A stretch of DNA of 64,000 bases from Parelaphostrongylus tenuis (taxonomy: Eukaryota > Nematoda > Chromadorea > Rhabditida > Metastrongylidae): contig JAHQIW010007313.1 of assembly GCA_019055375.1 (NCBI GenBank), positions 1 through 64,000 of the forward strand. Direction: 5' to 3'. A program made the translations under genes and the position numbers. Numbering within the stretch: the first letter of the stretch is position 1; every line of letters starts with the position of its first letter. The notes beneath the pieces are model-generated. The model ran no database searches and was not told the DNA's origin. It worked only from the letters and a program-made list of their open reading frames with translations. Shown one piece after another: positions 49,551 through 62,095 of the stretch.

Positions 49551-49765
49551 TGTAACATAACACCACTGCAATAGCACTGATAGTTTTGACTGAAGTTTTT
49601 GTGCTACTAGAAATTTAGAGTAGCAGATAGGATGGGCCGACCTTTCTATTGTTGAGAGTTGCAAACACGCCAGCTCAAGTGGCAACAACAATCTCGTTTC
49701 CGTTCAAGTTCTTCGTGTCCATTTGTGGAACTCCGGAAAACAAGTTGAACTGACGCTCACTGCAT

Positions 49766-50038
49766 CGAGCTACAACATATGCCGCGATTTTCCAAAGATT
49801 CTTGAAATTAATGGTTTTAGATTGATACTTAATTACACCTTCAGGATTTGGCCGACATCTTGCCATCGTACATGTCGCCCTGAACGTGTGACACCAGTGC
49901 ACCGAGCTACAACATATGCCGCGATTTTTCAAAGATTCTTGAACTTCAATGGTTTTGATTGATACTTAATTACACCTTCAGAATTTTGGCCGGACATCTT
50001 GCCATCGTAAATGTCGCCCTGAACGTGTGAGACAAGTG
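49766..50038. repeat. Two-unit tandem duplication, period 137 bp
   Basis: CGAGCTACAACATATGCCGC starts units at 49766 and 49903. Both carry TTGATACTTAATTACACC and GTCGCCCTGAACGTGTGA. Confidence 0.9.
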
Positions 50039-50394
50039 GCCTTTTTGTTATGTCCAATCTAAAACGAATCGACTATTCGCCTTTCTAAACCAGATGATAT
50101 ACATATTTTCATGCCTGGAAAAGAGTACTACTTTATAAAGTAAAAAGAACTGATCTTATGAATGGCTTTTATAACCACTGGCTTACCGTTTATACAAGGT
50201 AAAACATGCCCTCTCGACACATTCCTGTGGCGGATGATGAATTCCATAGCCGGTACTAGGTATGGCGGCCGTTTTAACCACTTCCTGTCGGTGCAGACAA
50301 TAAAACATCTCTCTTGAAAGCCAAGAGTAATTATTATTTAGGTAAAACAAGGTCAACTGCAACACTGTTCTAACCAACCTGATAAAAGGACAGA

Positions 50395-51035
50395 AATCGC
50401 ATAGGTTTCCACAAGTACAAGTACCCCATGTGGTACACCTAAGAGAAATGAGTGGGAGAGCAAAAATACAACCTCATGCGGGAATCGAACCCTCGTTTCC
50501 ATCCTACCCAGAGACGCGCGCTCTATCTCCACACCACCGAGACACATTTGCCCGACCATTCACTCTTCAACATCTCTATGTTAGCTATCAGCCACCAACC
50601 TTTAACAGGTTTGGATGGGCAAGCGATTTCGTTTAATAAACGCGGTTGAGCTGACATCCACGGTTAATATAATACTCCGAAACTCTAGTATTTTTACTGC
50701 TAGTTTCCGCAGTGTTATGATGTTACTTACATACCTAGGGAAAATGAGTGCTGAATTTCGGAGTATTATTCTAACAGTGGATGTCAGCTCAACTGGGTTT
50801 ATGAAACGAAATCGCATACCCTACCAAACCTGTACGGGTTTGTGCCTGATAGCTCACATAGAGATGTTGAAGAATGAGTAGTTGGGCAGATGTGCCTCGA
50901 TGGTGTAGTGGTAGAGCACGCGCCCCCGGATAGGATGATGAGCGGGTTCGATTCCCGTTTGAGGCCGTGTTTTTGCTCACCACTCAATTCTCTTAGGTAT
51001 ATAAGTATCATCATAACACTGCGAAAAAAAGCAGT
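50395..51035. mobile_element. Long palindrome with divergent tRNA-like heads (family 2/3)
   Basis: Arms 50433-50700 and 50740-51005. The right head has a 7-bp acceptor stem (GCCTCGA with TTGAGGC), GGTGTAGTGGTAGAGCACG, and T-arm GCGGGTTCGATTCCCGT; the left head is its minus-strand mirror. Both point outward. Tail CTCTTAGGTATATAAG. Confidence 0.8.
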
Positions 51036-51179
51036 AAAATACTAGATTTTCGGAGTAGTATATCCCATCTGGCGCAGATTGGAGGCCAACTTTGCATCAA
51101 GCATCATCATTCTTCTAACATAAAGATAGAGGCTTTTCAGATTGCAGCGTTAGCGATTCTATGGTAATCGACGGCAACG

Positions 51180-51396
51180 GGAATGTTTGAGGTGATTGAG
51201 TACTCAATTTATTCTGTACAATAAGTCGCGGTGGCCTATCAATGTATCAAACCAGTGCTGCCATCCACTCACATTTATATGGTGCCAATCTACCGACCCT
51301 GGCGGGACGAAGAAGGCTTCCTTCGCGGCATAGATACATTGAGCTCGTGTGAGTAGTAGGGCATTTGTGACCACAGCGCCATACGCGTCCCCATAC
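51180..51396 (-). mobile_element. SINE-1 copy, diverged
   Basis: Body AAGTCGCGGTGGCCTATC, ACCAGTGCTGCCATCC and TACCGACCCTGGCGGGAC in the SINE-1 order; head GCGTATGGCGCTGTGGTCAC on minus. Confidence 0.6.
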
Positions 51397-51559
51397 TGAC
51401 GATTTGTTATATGGGAACGAAACAAACCCTGCCTCTATACCTTAGCTATAACCAATCACCATGCAAAAGATTAATTAGCTCAAAAATTAAGAAATGGTAG
51501 ACGATAGTTTATATGCTGGTATGTTAAAAACTTCGAAATTAGAAAAACAAGGGCACTAG

Positions 51560-53900
51560 TAACATCAAACATCTATTAATCTCTTGTGAAAATGGAGTAC
51601 TTCGCAATGAGAAGATTTAGAAAGATTATCTAAGAAAATACGTAGACAGGATGCGTGGGTGCAAGGTCTGCGAATGACAGATAAGTCGACGTGTGTCTCG
51701 GCCGTTAAGACCACATCTTAGTATCGAATGTTCTGCCTGACCGATGTCGCTGTTGTTCAAAGGTTCTACACGGGATCACACCATCGTGTCCTTCGCGCAT
51801 CATTCCGTTTTTTGCGAAAAAGAGAAAGCCGCTTAATTCAAATAACGAAGTCCCAGAACTACCATAAATTAATATATATGTAAGTCATTAGTCGGCTCCT
51901 GGGAAGATACTGCGGCGACAATCGATGAAGAATACGATCGCCTCGTTGAATATCTTCACATTGGCACTGTGAAATCCGAGAGTACTAAAGTCACGCTTGA
52001 AGACGAAGAAACGCTTGTATCCGCAGACACTCGAGCTGATACGTCAACGTGAAAGCGCACGAGCTACAGGCAACCGAAACCCTACGTTCGATCTTGAGAA
52101 ACGCTGCAGAGACGCGATAATGGAAAACCTTAAAGAGAGACGAGATGCAGTTGTGGTAAAAGCTGTAGAAGCTGGGAAGAGCATTCGCATAGCCCAGCGA
52201 GGTTTCGCCAATTAAAAGACCAAGATGATTGCACTCCGATGCCCTGACGGGACAGAAGGGCAATGGGAAAATCATCCACCAGTATTATTCGGATCTCTTC
52301 GCTAGCCATGTCCTCTCACCGTCATATAAATTAAAAGAGGATGAATATGTCGTTCCACCGGTCTTCCCTTCCAAAATCCAACATGCTTATATCGTCGGTG
52401 AAGAATAGAACAACACCCGGTCCAGACAGGTTTACACCAGAACACCTAAAGAACCTGCCGCCAGTTCTCATCAACATCCTGGCTCGGTTCTTCACTTGCT
52501 ACCTGTCAGAATGCAAGGTTCCTATTCAGTAGAAAACTAGCAAGACCGTATTGTTGTTCAAAAAAGGAGACCTTCACGACAAAGGCAATTATCGCCCAAT
52601 CTGCTTGCTGTCCGTTGTCTATAAACTCTTCACTCGAGTCATCGTAAACAGGACTGACAGAGCACTGGACCAAGACAGCCATGCGAACAGGCAGGGTTCC
52701 GAAAAGGTTTAGTACCATAGAGCACATCCACACGATCACAAGACTCACTGCAGTTTCACGAGAACACAAACAACCACTCTATCTCACTTTCGTCGATCTG
52801 AAGAATGCCTTTGATTCACTGAAAACAGAAGCGGCTGTATAGGCTCTGCATAACCAGAGCTTCCCGAGTCGGTACATAATGATCCTTCGTGAACTATATA
52901 AAGACTTTCACGACCAAAATATCTCCATTCTACAAAAATGTCACCATTGACGTAAGAAGGGGTTCGACAAGGCGATACAATTCTGCCAAATCATTCACTG
53001 CCACCTCTATAAAACGTCATGCGAACATTAGAATGGGACGATATGGGAGTGAAAGTTGACGGTCGACAATTGAACCATCCTCGCTTTGCTGATTATAGTC
53101 CTATAACACCAAGCATCACCCAAGCAGAACGAATGTTGACCGATTTCGAAACGCTTGTGGAAAGATTGGTCTTCAGCTAAGTCTAACGAAAACGATGTTC
53201 ATGAGGAACGGATGGGTTTCAAATGCCCCATTCACGCTCAACGGAACGACAATCTCCGAATGCTCCAGTTACGTCTATCTAGGTCGTGAATCAACATGAT
53301 GAACGAACTAGCTCCAGAGTTGAGCAGGAGGAAACGAGCGGCTTGGGGAACGCTTAAGAGCATTGAAGATGTAGTGAAGAGGACAAAGAACATCCGACTC
53401 CGTGCCCACCTTTTCGACTCGACAATTATCCCTGCCCTGACGTATGCAGCAGAAACCTGGTCGCTACGTAAGCAGGATGAAAGATCACTTGGCGTTATTG
53501 AACGCGCAGTCGAAAGGTCGATGCTAGAAATTTACCATATCCTGCAAATGAGAGAAGTTTCGACCAACGTCAGCGATCGAAAATTAGAGACGCCGTTCTA
53601 CACGCCAGGTTATCGAAAATAAGGTGGGCCGGACACGTGATGCGCTTCAACGACAACCAATGGACGAGAGCCGTACCGACTGGATTCCTCGGGACATGAA
53701 ATACTCTACAGGAAGACCACTACCCTTTGGTCCATTTTTTTCACGAAAGGTGTAGAAAAACTATATAATGCTCAGCGAATCCCTAGAGCGAGGAGGACCC
53801 ACTGGGCTACTCTTGCACGTGACAGGGAAAAATGGAAGAATTGCTGGTACCCGGTCGAGTCACTCGACGATGAACGGGACGACAGGTCATACATGTGATC
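51560..53900 (+). mobile_element. RTE-type non-LTR retrotransposon, inactive copy B (longest)
   Basis: Begins in the endonuclease: FYTGSHHRVLRASFRF, an altered form of the SDHR catalytic motif. Then linker (RDAIMENLKERRDAVVVKA), RT blocks ([22 protein letters not shown] counterpart YLSECKVP, LTFVDLKNAFDS) and the C-terminal domain (LRAHLFDSTIIPALTYAAET, RSLGVIERAVERSMLE). Several stops and frameshifts; 3' end near 53900. Confidence 0.92.
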
Positions 53901-54113
53901 TCAGCTGTTCTTCTGCCAGCCACTAAATGTGATGGAGAGGTGCCCGACATCCTTCTTTTCGTAGTGAGAGAAAAAATTCTTTAGCGTCTGATATGGTGTC
54001 TGAAAATTGTCGCCTCATCTGTTGATTGTAAGGTTCCCTCTTATTCTTTGGCATTCCTCTCGTAGTTGAGCAACGTTATGAAAATAAATTTTGTGAAAAT
54101 ATAGTTTTCTGCA

Positions 54114-54690
54114 AGAGCGCGTGTGGCGTAGTGATTAGAGATCGGCAAACGCGTGATAATTCAACTCTGCGCTCAAGGATCACTAAGCCTTCCATACTAT
54201 CGCGATTGTTAGTTGGAACCAGATCTTGTCTGGAAGGTTAGTAGCACTATATCTAGTAATTTTGAGTAATACGGAAAATTTTGAGCGTCGAACGGGGTTC
54301 GAACCCCACTTCACCCATTCCGCAAGGGTATGCTAACCACCGCACTACGAGCGCCCCTGTTCTGCGATCACATTTTAACGGTTGAACGCACCGGCTTATG
54401 ACAAATCCCGACCGATGCGTTGTGTTGCAAAAAACCGTGGCAGAAGAAAAGCGTCAGTGGTGCGGTAGCAAGCGCACTCGAAAGGGTGGAATGCGGGCCC
54501 AAATTCCAGATGATATCCGGAGCTTTGCACATCACTCAACATCATTGGATATATGAATGTAAAATCATACCAGCGCTAAAGCTGTTGAATAATAAGACCT
54601 ATGGCTAGCAGCACTGACTCGATATATCGGTAGGCCACTACGAATCATTGTGAAGGCCGGATATGCATTCAATTAGCTCTAAGGTAAATG
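54114..54690 (+). mobile_element. SINE-1 copy split by a later fold-back insertion
   Basis: Head GCGCGTGTGGCGTAGTGAT and first half to GGTTAGTAGCACT; the second half resumes at 54606 with CTAGCAGCACTGACTCGATA. The repeated TAG(T/C)AGCACT marks the insertion point. Confidence 0.7.
54262..54575. mobile_element. Fold-back element with divergent tRNA-like heads, nested in SINE-1
   Basis: Left minus head with GGGGTTCGAACCCCG, right plus head GCGTCAGTGGTGCGGTAGC; right terminus TTTGCACATCACTCAACATC matches the element at 4460. Confidence 0.7.
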
Positions 54691-54825
54691 ACTGATTTGT
54701 GAAACAGATCAATGTGAACTTTTTAATCGTCTGCTGAATCAAAGAACGTATAAATGAAGCTTTTCACGTTCACCGATCTCACAAAGATACTTCATGCACT
54801 AAATCTCATCTGGCTACGTCTAAGA

Positions 54826-55022
54826 TGATTTGATGCAATCTGGCCTTTACAATAACGCGTAGTGGCCTACCGATGTATCAAGTCAGTGCTGCTACACTCC
54901 AAGTTCTCAAACAATTCGCCAACTTCGGAGGGTTCAAGGCTTGGTGAGCCTTGAGAGCGGAATAGAGCAGTAAACCACGTGTTTGCCCCAGAGTACTTCT
55001 ATCCACTGTGCCACACATTACA
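54826..55022 (-). mobile_element. SINE-1 copy, diverged
   Basis: GCAATCTGGCCTTTACAATA, AAGTCAGTGCTGCTACACTC and a minus-strand head ending near 55022. Confidence 0.6.
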
Positions 55023-55227
55023 GCTCATTACATGCTCGCCAAGTTTGTAGCTCCCTCCGAACTACAGCTATCGAAATAAACGAAAGTTATCATCAAACTC
55101 AAAATGAAATCTGAATAGTTTTCAGCGATGTTGGTGGAAAAAGTAGCAGGCAATTAAGGTCATAAATGATTACAGCCAGCTAGAACGGGCCTGCTTTAGA
55201 GTTCAGCACTACTTATTCTGCAAAACT

Positions 55228-55500
55228 TTGTTTGATTCGGATCACATGCCTCGACGGCTACGAATTATTATTGAATTCATTTTACAACAATCATCAACAT
55301 TACAAATAAAGCTATTCTTTGATGTGCCTAGTGCCAATGTAAAGTGGTTCGAGATGACTCCGACCAGTGCATCCCAGTACGACGTCGGCTATGACGTAGA
55401 TTATCATTTCGCTCATGTAAAAAAGCGAGGGTCTTCTGCGATCTATACTAGAATCTACAGTTTCACATCAGCTTCTAAGACCGGCTATCCATTAATTTGA
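55228..55500 (+). CDS. Unrecognised 90-codon open frame
   Basis: Single uninterrupted frame (starts MFDSDHMPRRLRIII, contains QYDVGYDVDYHFAHVKKRG) with no splice pattern, no family match known to me and no support from neighbours. Possibly chance or an old transposon piece. Confidence 0.15.
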   Translation: MFDSDHMPRRLRIIIEFILQQSSTLQIKLFFDVPSANVKWFEMTPTSASQYDVGYDVDYHFAHVKKRGSSAIYTRIYSFTSASKTGYPLI

Positions 55501-55639
55501 ACGCTGACCAAATAACACATTGTGTCTAGATGGGCAGGCATTTCGTTAGTTCGATTTGGTTCGTAAGCGTCTGTGCGCTACGCATGATAATTTTTAGTGG
55601 CATTTCATATATTAGGTCGTTACACAAGTTTTCGTGCTA

Positions 55640-56215
55640 AATAATAAAGAGCGAATTTTTCTAACAGAATAATTAGAACCGCAAAATTTTGGTATCATCT
55701 GAATGCGCAATTTCTTGGGGACATTTTAGTACACAAATGGCTTATACTTACTTTGAGATGGGGCTGTCTTGGGAACAAATCCGCTTGCTACTGATGTAAA
55801 AATGGGGCGTACTGGAAAATACTAATGAAGCGGCGAGCAAGATTTAGTGGAGTTGGCTCGGGGCGATAACAACAGTAAAGAAGAAAATCCTGAGAAGTGG
55901 TCCGTGAAGTTCAAAACTGAGGACAACACTCTGCAGCTTCAGTCGTGTTCGGGTCGTCAACGGTAGGTGATCATCAAAACCTCCGTTTCAACTTGCGCGC
56001 CGCTTCACCATCACTTTCTCCATGGCGCCATTCGTGCATGAGTAGCAAGCGAATTTGTTCCCAAGACAGCTCTTCATAGAAGCAAATATAGGCAAAATTG
56101 TACACTAAAGGGTTCGCAAGAAAATGTGCAATTGAATGATACAAAAATTATTCAATTTCATTCCACTAACTTTGTGTTCATTGCTCTAGTGCCAAAACTC
56201 GTGAGAAGAGTTTTT
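55640..56215. mobile_element. Palindromic mariner-HTH element, copy 3
   Basis: Arms with GAATGCGCAATTTCTTGG and AAATGTGCAATTGAATGA, opposed GAAGCGGCGAGCAAG and CGCGCCGCTTC segments, and a middle reading KKILRSGPSSSK-like decayed sequence. Confidence 0.6.
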
Positions 56216-56767
56216 TCCAGCTATAGTTTCTTTTTCTCCTCTCTAAAATTTTTCAGATTTCCTGTAATTTTTCGACATTTCACGTTTTTCTCTACACGTC
56301 GGTCTGCTTTCGGTGCGAATAGATTTCTTACGTGTGAATTAAAGCTCCCTCTCATTATGCAGTTGAACTCTTGTTGGCATCCTATAGAATATAATATACA
56401 GTTCTACAAGTTTTTTTTGGCATAATTCTATTAGTTTCGCGGTAATTGTTTTTTACATAATACTTAAAACTAGTGATAGTGACTGAAAGTTCGAAAACAT
56501 AAAGCTTCCGTCATAAATACTGTAGCACATCGCATGCGATGCGAGGTCATCGAGAACAAAGCGTAAGAATCCCGTTTAGAATAGAGCCATTTTCGGTGAA
56601 CAAAGAATTTTCCAACTTCCTAATCATTCTATAGATCAAATTTTGGCAATTACAATACTTCACTTGCCTCTGAAAAAGTTATTTGATGCGCTGTAACATC
56701 GGAAATATGATCAAGTTTCACACCCGGCTTTCTTAGTTCGCTTAGCTTGAATTTACGGATAGCTTAC

Positions 56768-57277
56768 CATTCCACAACAATACTCTTTACCAATTTGATT
56801 GAACACATGACTTTCTTCTATTAAAGAGAACATCTTTTTCTTGCAAATATCACTAGTACTGATATTTCAAGTGCCTCATGAGTCGTACGCTAGATTTTCA
56901 AATCACTGGTAGACAACCAGAGAACTGCTTTCCAAAAGTGATTATGTTTGCAAACATATGACGGTCGATATGAGCTTCCTTATTCGCTAATATGCTTATG
57001 TAACATCTGATGCGAAGAATATTATTTGTATGGCACAAGCAGTACATACCGCCAAATTGCGCGTCTCGTAGGATCGTTATTGGTGAGCCGCTTCCCATAG
57101 CGACGGCGAAAGTCGACTAATTTGACGTCTGGAAAAACGAAACTACACATGTAATTGAAGTAAAATAGTGTTATAACATTTTTTCATAGATAACTTCGAC
57201 TTTTCCCATTTTATAGTAGGCGCCATGAAGAGTTCGCTGGCCGGCGATTCATTCGATTCGTCAAAGAATGGTTCCAT
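56768..57277 (-). CDS. I29 (cathepsin propeptide inhibitor)-like protein, partial, 3 exons
   Basis: Exons 57277-57178, 57128-57050 and 56852-56768 join in phase (introns of 49 and 197 bases, GT/AG). They start at an ATG four bases after a TTGCTTAG acceptor, a typical trans-splice position. The product has an acidic start (MEPFFDESNESP), then YVKLVDFRRRYGKRLTNNDP, RRAIWRDICKKKMFSLIEES and IGKEYCCGM, followed by a GTAAGC donor. This order fits the prodomain pattern of papain-family cysteine proteases: Trp/Phe pairs, YGK, an ERFNIN-like helix, then G-x-x-Y-x-x-GMN. No signal peptide is visible, and I found no CGSCW, Asn-Ser-Trp-Gly or other catalytic-domain exon further along the minus strand. 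It may be a truncated gene, a stand-alone inhibitor, or a gene with a distant catalytic half. First-intron donor (GTTATA) is weak. Confidence 0.5.
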
Positions 57278-57281
57278 TGCT

Positions 57282-58139
57282 CTAAGCAATTTTTTCCATT
57301 ATTCAAAATGTAGAGGGGCACAACAGTTTTATTCTTAAGTTGAGCAAGACCAATAAATGACGGTCAGACTTCGTTGCGTTAGGCATTAGAATCACTCTTT
57401 GAATGAAAGAATGTAGCACCGGTGAACAACAACAACTATGAAATCTTCGTAGAGAAGAAAATTTGGAAGAGATTTTTGAAAGCATTGAAATCTACGTTGC
57501 TTCAATAATCACTGGATTGAAATGATTCTACCATGCTGCAAAAGCGTTTCGCGAACGACGTCAGCACATGTGAAATCTTGTCAATCCATATTAACTTGCT
57601 CGGGACGGTAGTAGAAGTGCTTCGAGAAACGCAAGTGGCAAAATGATGCGCGATTTTCGTTCTTTGATTGCTGTGTTTTTCTGCGTGTTGAAGGAAATTA
57701 CGGGTTTTCCGCCACAGTTAAATACATTACGTTTTGCTTTAGATGCTCATAAAATTCTATAGCTTATGTACCAGTTATATGCAAAAAAATACGCTAGTTT
57801 ACTTTGCTATAATACTGTTTCTGGCATTCCGTCAATATTATTAAGTTGCCATGGCACAGTTTCCATCCATTTCTCTCTCTCGCAACAGTCGTCCATGGTG
57901 GTGGTTTGATTTGAGCATGGTGGCTGGCGAGCTCCATACCCTCATCTGCAAAATATCAGCTGCTGCGATTACAGCTGATTAATTCTTCTTACGAACGCAT
58001 TCACCCAACACGCAGATGATCGTCCTCGGGGACAGGAGTATTATCGCAGGGTCCCCTCTACGGTTCGCTTCGTCCACCTGTCATCTATCTTCTTACTCAG
58101 CTTCCCACTGACTTACTGACCGGCCTATGTGCTTTTCTC
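57282..58139. other. Upstream of the I29-like gene, nothing recognised
   Basis: AT-rich; no further exon recognised upstream of the ATG at 57277. Confidence 0.35.
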
Positions 58140-58440
58140 CATTGATTAAAGTCTTCCTAGATCATGAAAATGAGATAGGTTCCAGAAATCTGTGGAGGGA
58201 GAAACGCATAGATGTTGTGAGTGCCGACTAAATTTTAGAAGACATCGTTTAAGCGCTCTGAGAGTTGTTTGCGGTAGCCTCGGCGTGGTCAAAGTATCGG
58301 CCCACGTCCTTGCTGCATAGCAGAGCGCTGGAAGAGCTGTCGAATTAGAGAGGATAGCGCGTAGTTTAGGGTCCATTATTGGGTCGGTAGCTTCTTAAAG
58401 AGGCCCGAAAGCGGCCCGTGCTGCCTTTTTCTTCTGTTAG
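58140..58440 (-). mobile_element. Second non-LTR lineage, fragment D3
   Basis: Minus strand KAARAAFGPL, then MDPKLRAILSNSTALPALCY and AARTWADTL, ALKRCLLKFSR. It matches the [13 protein letters not shown] region of D2 and continues further into the RT C-terminal domain. Confidence 0.75.
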
Positions 58441-60654
58441 AGAAAATGGGAGAAAAACTCGATTTAAGTAACAAAAACTGCCTGCCGCTCGCGACTGCGC
58501 TTGGTGATCGATGAAATGTCGTCTCGAGCGGTAAGGAGGAAGGTGAGGGCTGGACAGGTGCTGATGAAATTCTCTCGCACGCGGCGAGGCAATCGGTATA
58601 TCATATATGTCAAACGCGGATTCCTAGTGTTCACAATGAATTGAAATTTTTCATCATCGAAAAGGGATTTTGCCATCAATAAGATAGAGTATCACAGAAG
58701 AGACCTCAGTAAGGCGATAGTTGTAACATCGTCCAGACATTACAAAACAACGATTTTGTGATCGAAAATTAGATCGTGAGCTGTATACGATGTCTATCAT
58801 CGATAACTTGATAGCTTCTAAAAAAATTCAGAGCCTTTGCGAGTTTAATACGTTAGTGGCATACGTAAGTTTCGAGGAGGCGAAAAGTGTGGTGGCTTCT
58901 AACATTCTTGAGATTTAGCTGAGATGTTTATAGCGAAGTTCAAAAGCACTCAGACTTTACTGTTGTCGTAAAGCCACTGATTTTTGTGATATCCATTTCT
59001 TCTGCACTTTTGATATATCAAAATGAGTAGTTTTTGTTAGGAAAGCAATTTGTTAAGACAGCCTTTTCTGTTGAGCAGAAATTTTTCATTGAACTTTTAT
59101 AAGTTATCAAAAGCTTAATATCTGTTGACTTCAGAGGGTACTTGTTTTTCAAAAAGGTCTTCTGGCACCGTGTAGTCGTAAAGAGAAAATTGCGTCACTC
59201 GCAGCGCGAGTCATAGCGCTCATTTTGATTTTTCCTTTGTAATTTGTTCCACCGTTTAGTGGAGAGTCCTAGGTTTATTGTGCTACAACAGTAGAAGAAG
59301 TGTAGCTCTACCTCAAAACGGTGAGACGCTTCATTTCCATTCTATATCACCAAATAAACCTGCTAAAAATCCTACGCCTATGCAACTTATTCTTGGGGAA
59401 AGGCATTTGAAATTATAAAGTAGATCTTAGAGTTCTAGAGCCGTAAGTTTTGTCTAAGGCTTTTTCAGCAGAGGAAAAATAGTAAACTGAGTAATGAAAA
59501 TTGCCCTCCACACATGAATCGCGTTACATGATCGAATGTCGCGCGACCAATTCATAGCCATTCACATTCGCAAGCCAAGGGAATGCGTGCCAAGTGTGAA
59601 ACTCAGTTTCATATTCTCTGCATCAGCTCAACAGAAGGGTATATTCAGAAAACAAGCACGTGTTGAGACCTCCGAGATGTAACGGATGATTGTTGATGGT
59701 CTAGGAAAAGAGCTTTGTCGAGAAAAGTATGGGCCAAAACGCGCCGAATGTGCCACTCTCATTCTCGTCTTCATAGTCACTTTTATTTTCGCTCTACAAC
59801 GCAGTAAGAAAGCTTTCGAATAAGAAAGCATAGTACTAAAAATGCAATGGTTTGACCTTCTAACCAATTAGTAGCATCTCTAATGAACGTCTCTCTCCGG
59901 CAAGAGTGGCTCCTGCAAAAAATGCTTTTCGATAACAGAAAAGTACCTAGTTTAGTGCCACAGACATTTCGTGACATGAGGCTTTGATCATAACCATTAA
60001 ACCAAGTATTTCACCCAATTATTTTGATTTGAAAAGCCTCAAAACGATTTCCAATACAAAACATTAACACTTTAGCATTTCGTATCCACAGAGTCTCCCT
60101 GAAATCAAAGTTAACTACAAAGAACCCCAAAGAACAGATGTGAAATTGAAGGAACGTCTTCACAAAGCAAGATATCATCTTTTTCTCTGCCTTTTTAGGG
60201 CGTACTATGGAAATATTCCTAAAGACCAAGCGAGTTCTGAAATCCCCATTCCTGGAGCTGTTAAACGATTGATGACAGTTTACTGGAAAGCTTTGCTTGG
60301 CAGAAAGGCGACGAATCACACCTACGCTTCACAGAATTCCATTACATTCTACACAGTTTGTAAGTAATGTGGCAGAGTTCGAGATAGAAGGTCGCTCCTT
60401 TTTCTAAAAATTATGTACGCAAGTCTCTTCAGTATTATTCCACCTTTCTATGATGATATAGTTTGATTACAACCAAATTTGCGCTATATAATACCAAGAA
60501 ATCGCTGTAAGTTCGAAAAAAGATGGACGCATAATGTAATATACTATATGTCAGTAAATCCTCATGCATAGGTCTTTCCAGATACTAGGTTTACTATCTA
60601 AACGCTACTTCTCAAGCTAGTGAACTACATACATATATATCTAGTTGGGCCTTG

Positions 60655-60785
60655 AATGGAGCAAGGGTTCGATTCTCGCCTGGAGTCGTGTTTTTGCTCA
60701 CCACTCAGTTCTCTTAGGCATATGTGCAACATCATAACATGCGAAAAAACCAGTAAAAATACTAAAGTTTTGAAGTAGTATAACT
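60655..60785 (+). mobile_element. tRNA-like repeat (family 2/3), 3' half
   Basis: Box B GGGTTCGATTCTCGCC, then GTGTTTTTGCTCACCACTCA and the CTCTTAGG/AACATCATAAC tail. The box A half is missing. Confidence 0.6.
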
Positions 60786-60859
60786 AATAAATTACTGCAA
60801 AACGATTGACTGGAAAAAGGAGGTAAGACATGATTATTGACAGCTCTAAATGTATTCCC

Positions 60860-61560
60860 TTTCGGATGGATACGATTTTTTGGTGCTTTTCCGTTGTGTT
60901 TTCTTTTTTACGAACCCGTGTTAGAAACGTAGATCTTAGTCATTTTCAACGTTCGATTAGTTGTTCGATAGCACAAATCAAAAGAAGTTGAACGGCATAT
61001 CTCACCTTTAGAAAAGTGTTCTTTTTGCGCTGAAGGAGCAAAAATTAAATTTTGCTTCCCGTTGAAAGATTTCTCGCCGACCAAAGCTTTTCCTTCGGAG
61101 TTCTAGTAACCAATCGATGGATTCAATCTTAGGAATTCTAATGATTTATTTGGCTCCATAGTGGACCTGGTATTACGCTGAAACAGCCAGAAGAAGATTG
61201 AGCCTCACTAAAAAACAATCAATTCAACTGTCCGCCCCTCGCTTCGATCCATTGAGAAGAACGACTATTTGATAATCCATCGATAGCATAAATCAAAAGA
61301 TTTTGAATGGTGCATTTCACTATCAAAAGGCCTTGTTATTGCGGTGAACGAGCAAATATGATATTTTGTTATTCATTCAAAGATTTGTCGCTAACCACAG
61401 CCTCTTTTCTGGTTTCAACAAGCAAACGATAGATCGTTTCAGGAATTCCAACATTGTTTCCGCTCTCTTGAAGGAACTTCTTGATGCTTCAAAGGAACGA
61501 AAAGAATTAAGTTGCGCACTCAGCGCTAATCTTCCAGTTTTACAAAGCCCAATATTCTTG
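60860..61560 (+). repeat. REP-1-related sequence
   Basis: GTTCGATAGCACAAATCAAA, CCAATCGATGGATTC and CGACCAAAGCTTTTCCTTCG echo REP-1 units; strongly diverged. Confidence 0.4.
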
Positions 61561-62095
61561 TAACACGCTGACGCTTATGCAGGACGTTTCGTCCCACACG
61601 CGCGCAACGTCAAATCTCTTCAGTTACTGTAATAGCGGCGGCCGCGCCCCTAAGGAAGTCGGCGAATCTTGTGAGAAGGCAGACTGCAGACAGCATGATG
61701 GATGCGGGGAGACGAACCCAGGTGGTTCTGACAGAGCATCTCCATCATGAAATGATGGAATTTTATTGAAAAACTTTCTAGAGATATTCTCAGCAAAGAG
61801 AACATCTATATTTTCCATTTTTCATCTACACTTCTTATGGTTCAACGACTAAACTACATCGCCAATTGATAACATTATGAAAATGACTATGATAGCGATA
61901 ATGATCATGCTTTCGATAATGCTAATAATTACGAAAGTGATAATAATTGACACCCTTTTGAGCTGTTTGTGAGATCTGATAAAGGCACTTACACAGTGCA
62001 TTTCGCTCAATGCAAAGGCATTGCATTGACCACAGTCGAACTTGTAGCTGGTAATGAATCATACTTTAATTCGATAATAATTGTGATAATATCGA

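Noticed and set aside
50885..50965. Functional tRNA-Ser gene
   Set aside because: Acceptor and T stems are good, but the anticodon stem has a mismatch, base 33 is C rather than T, and the unit is mirrored in a repeat.
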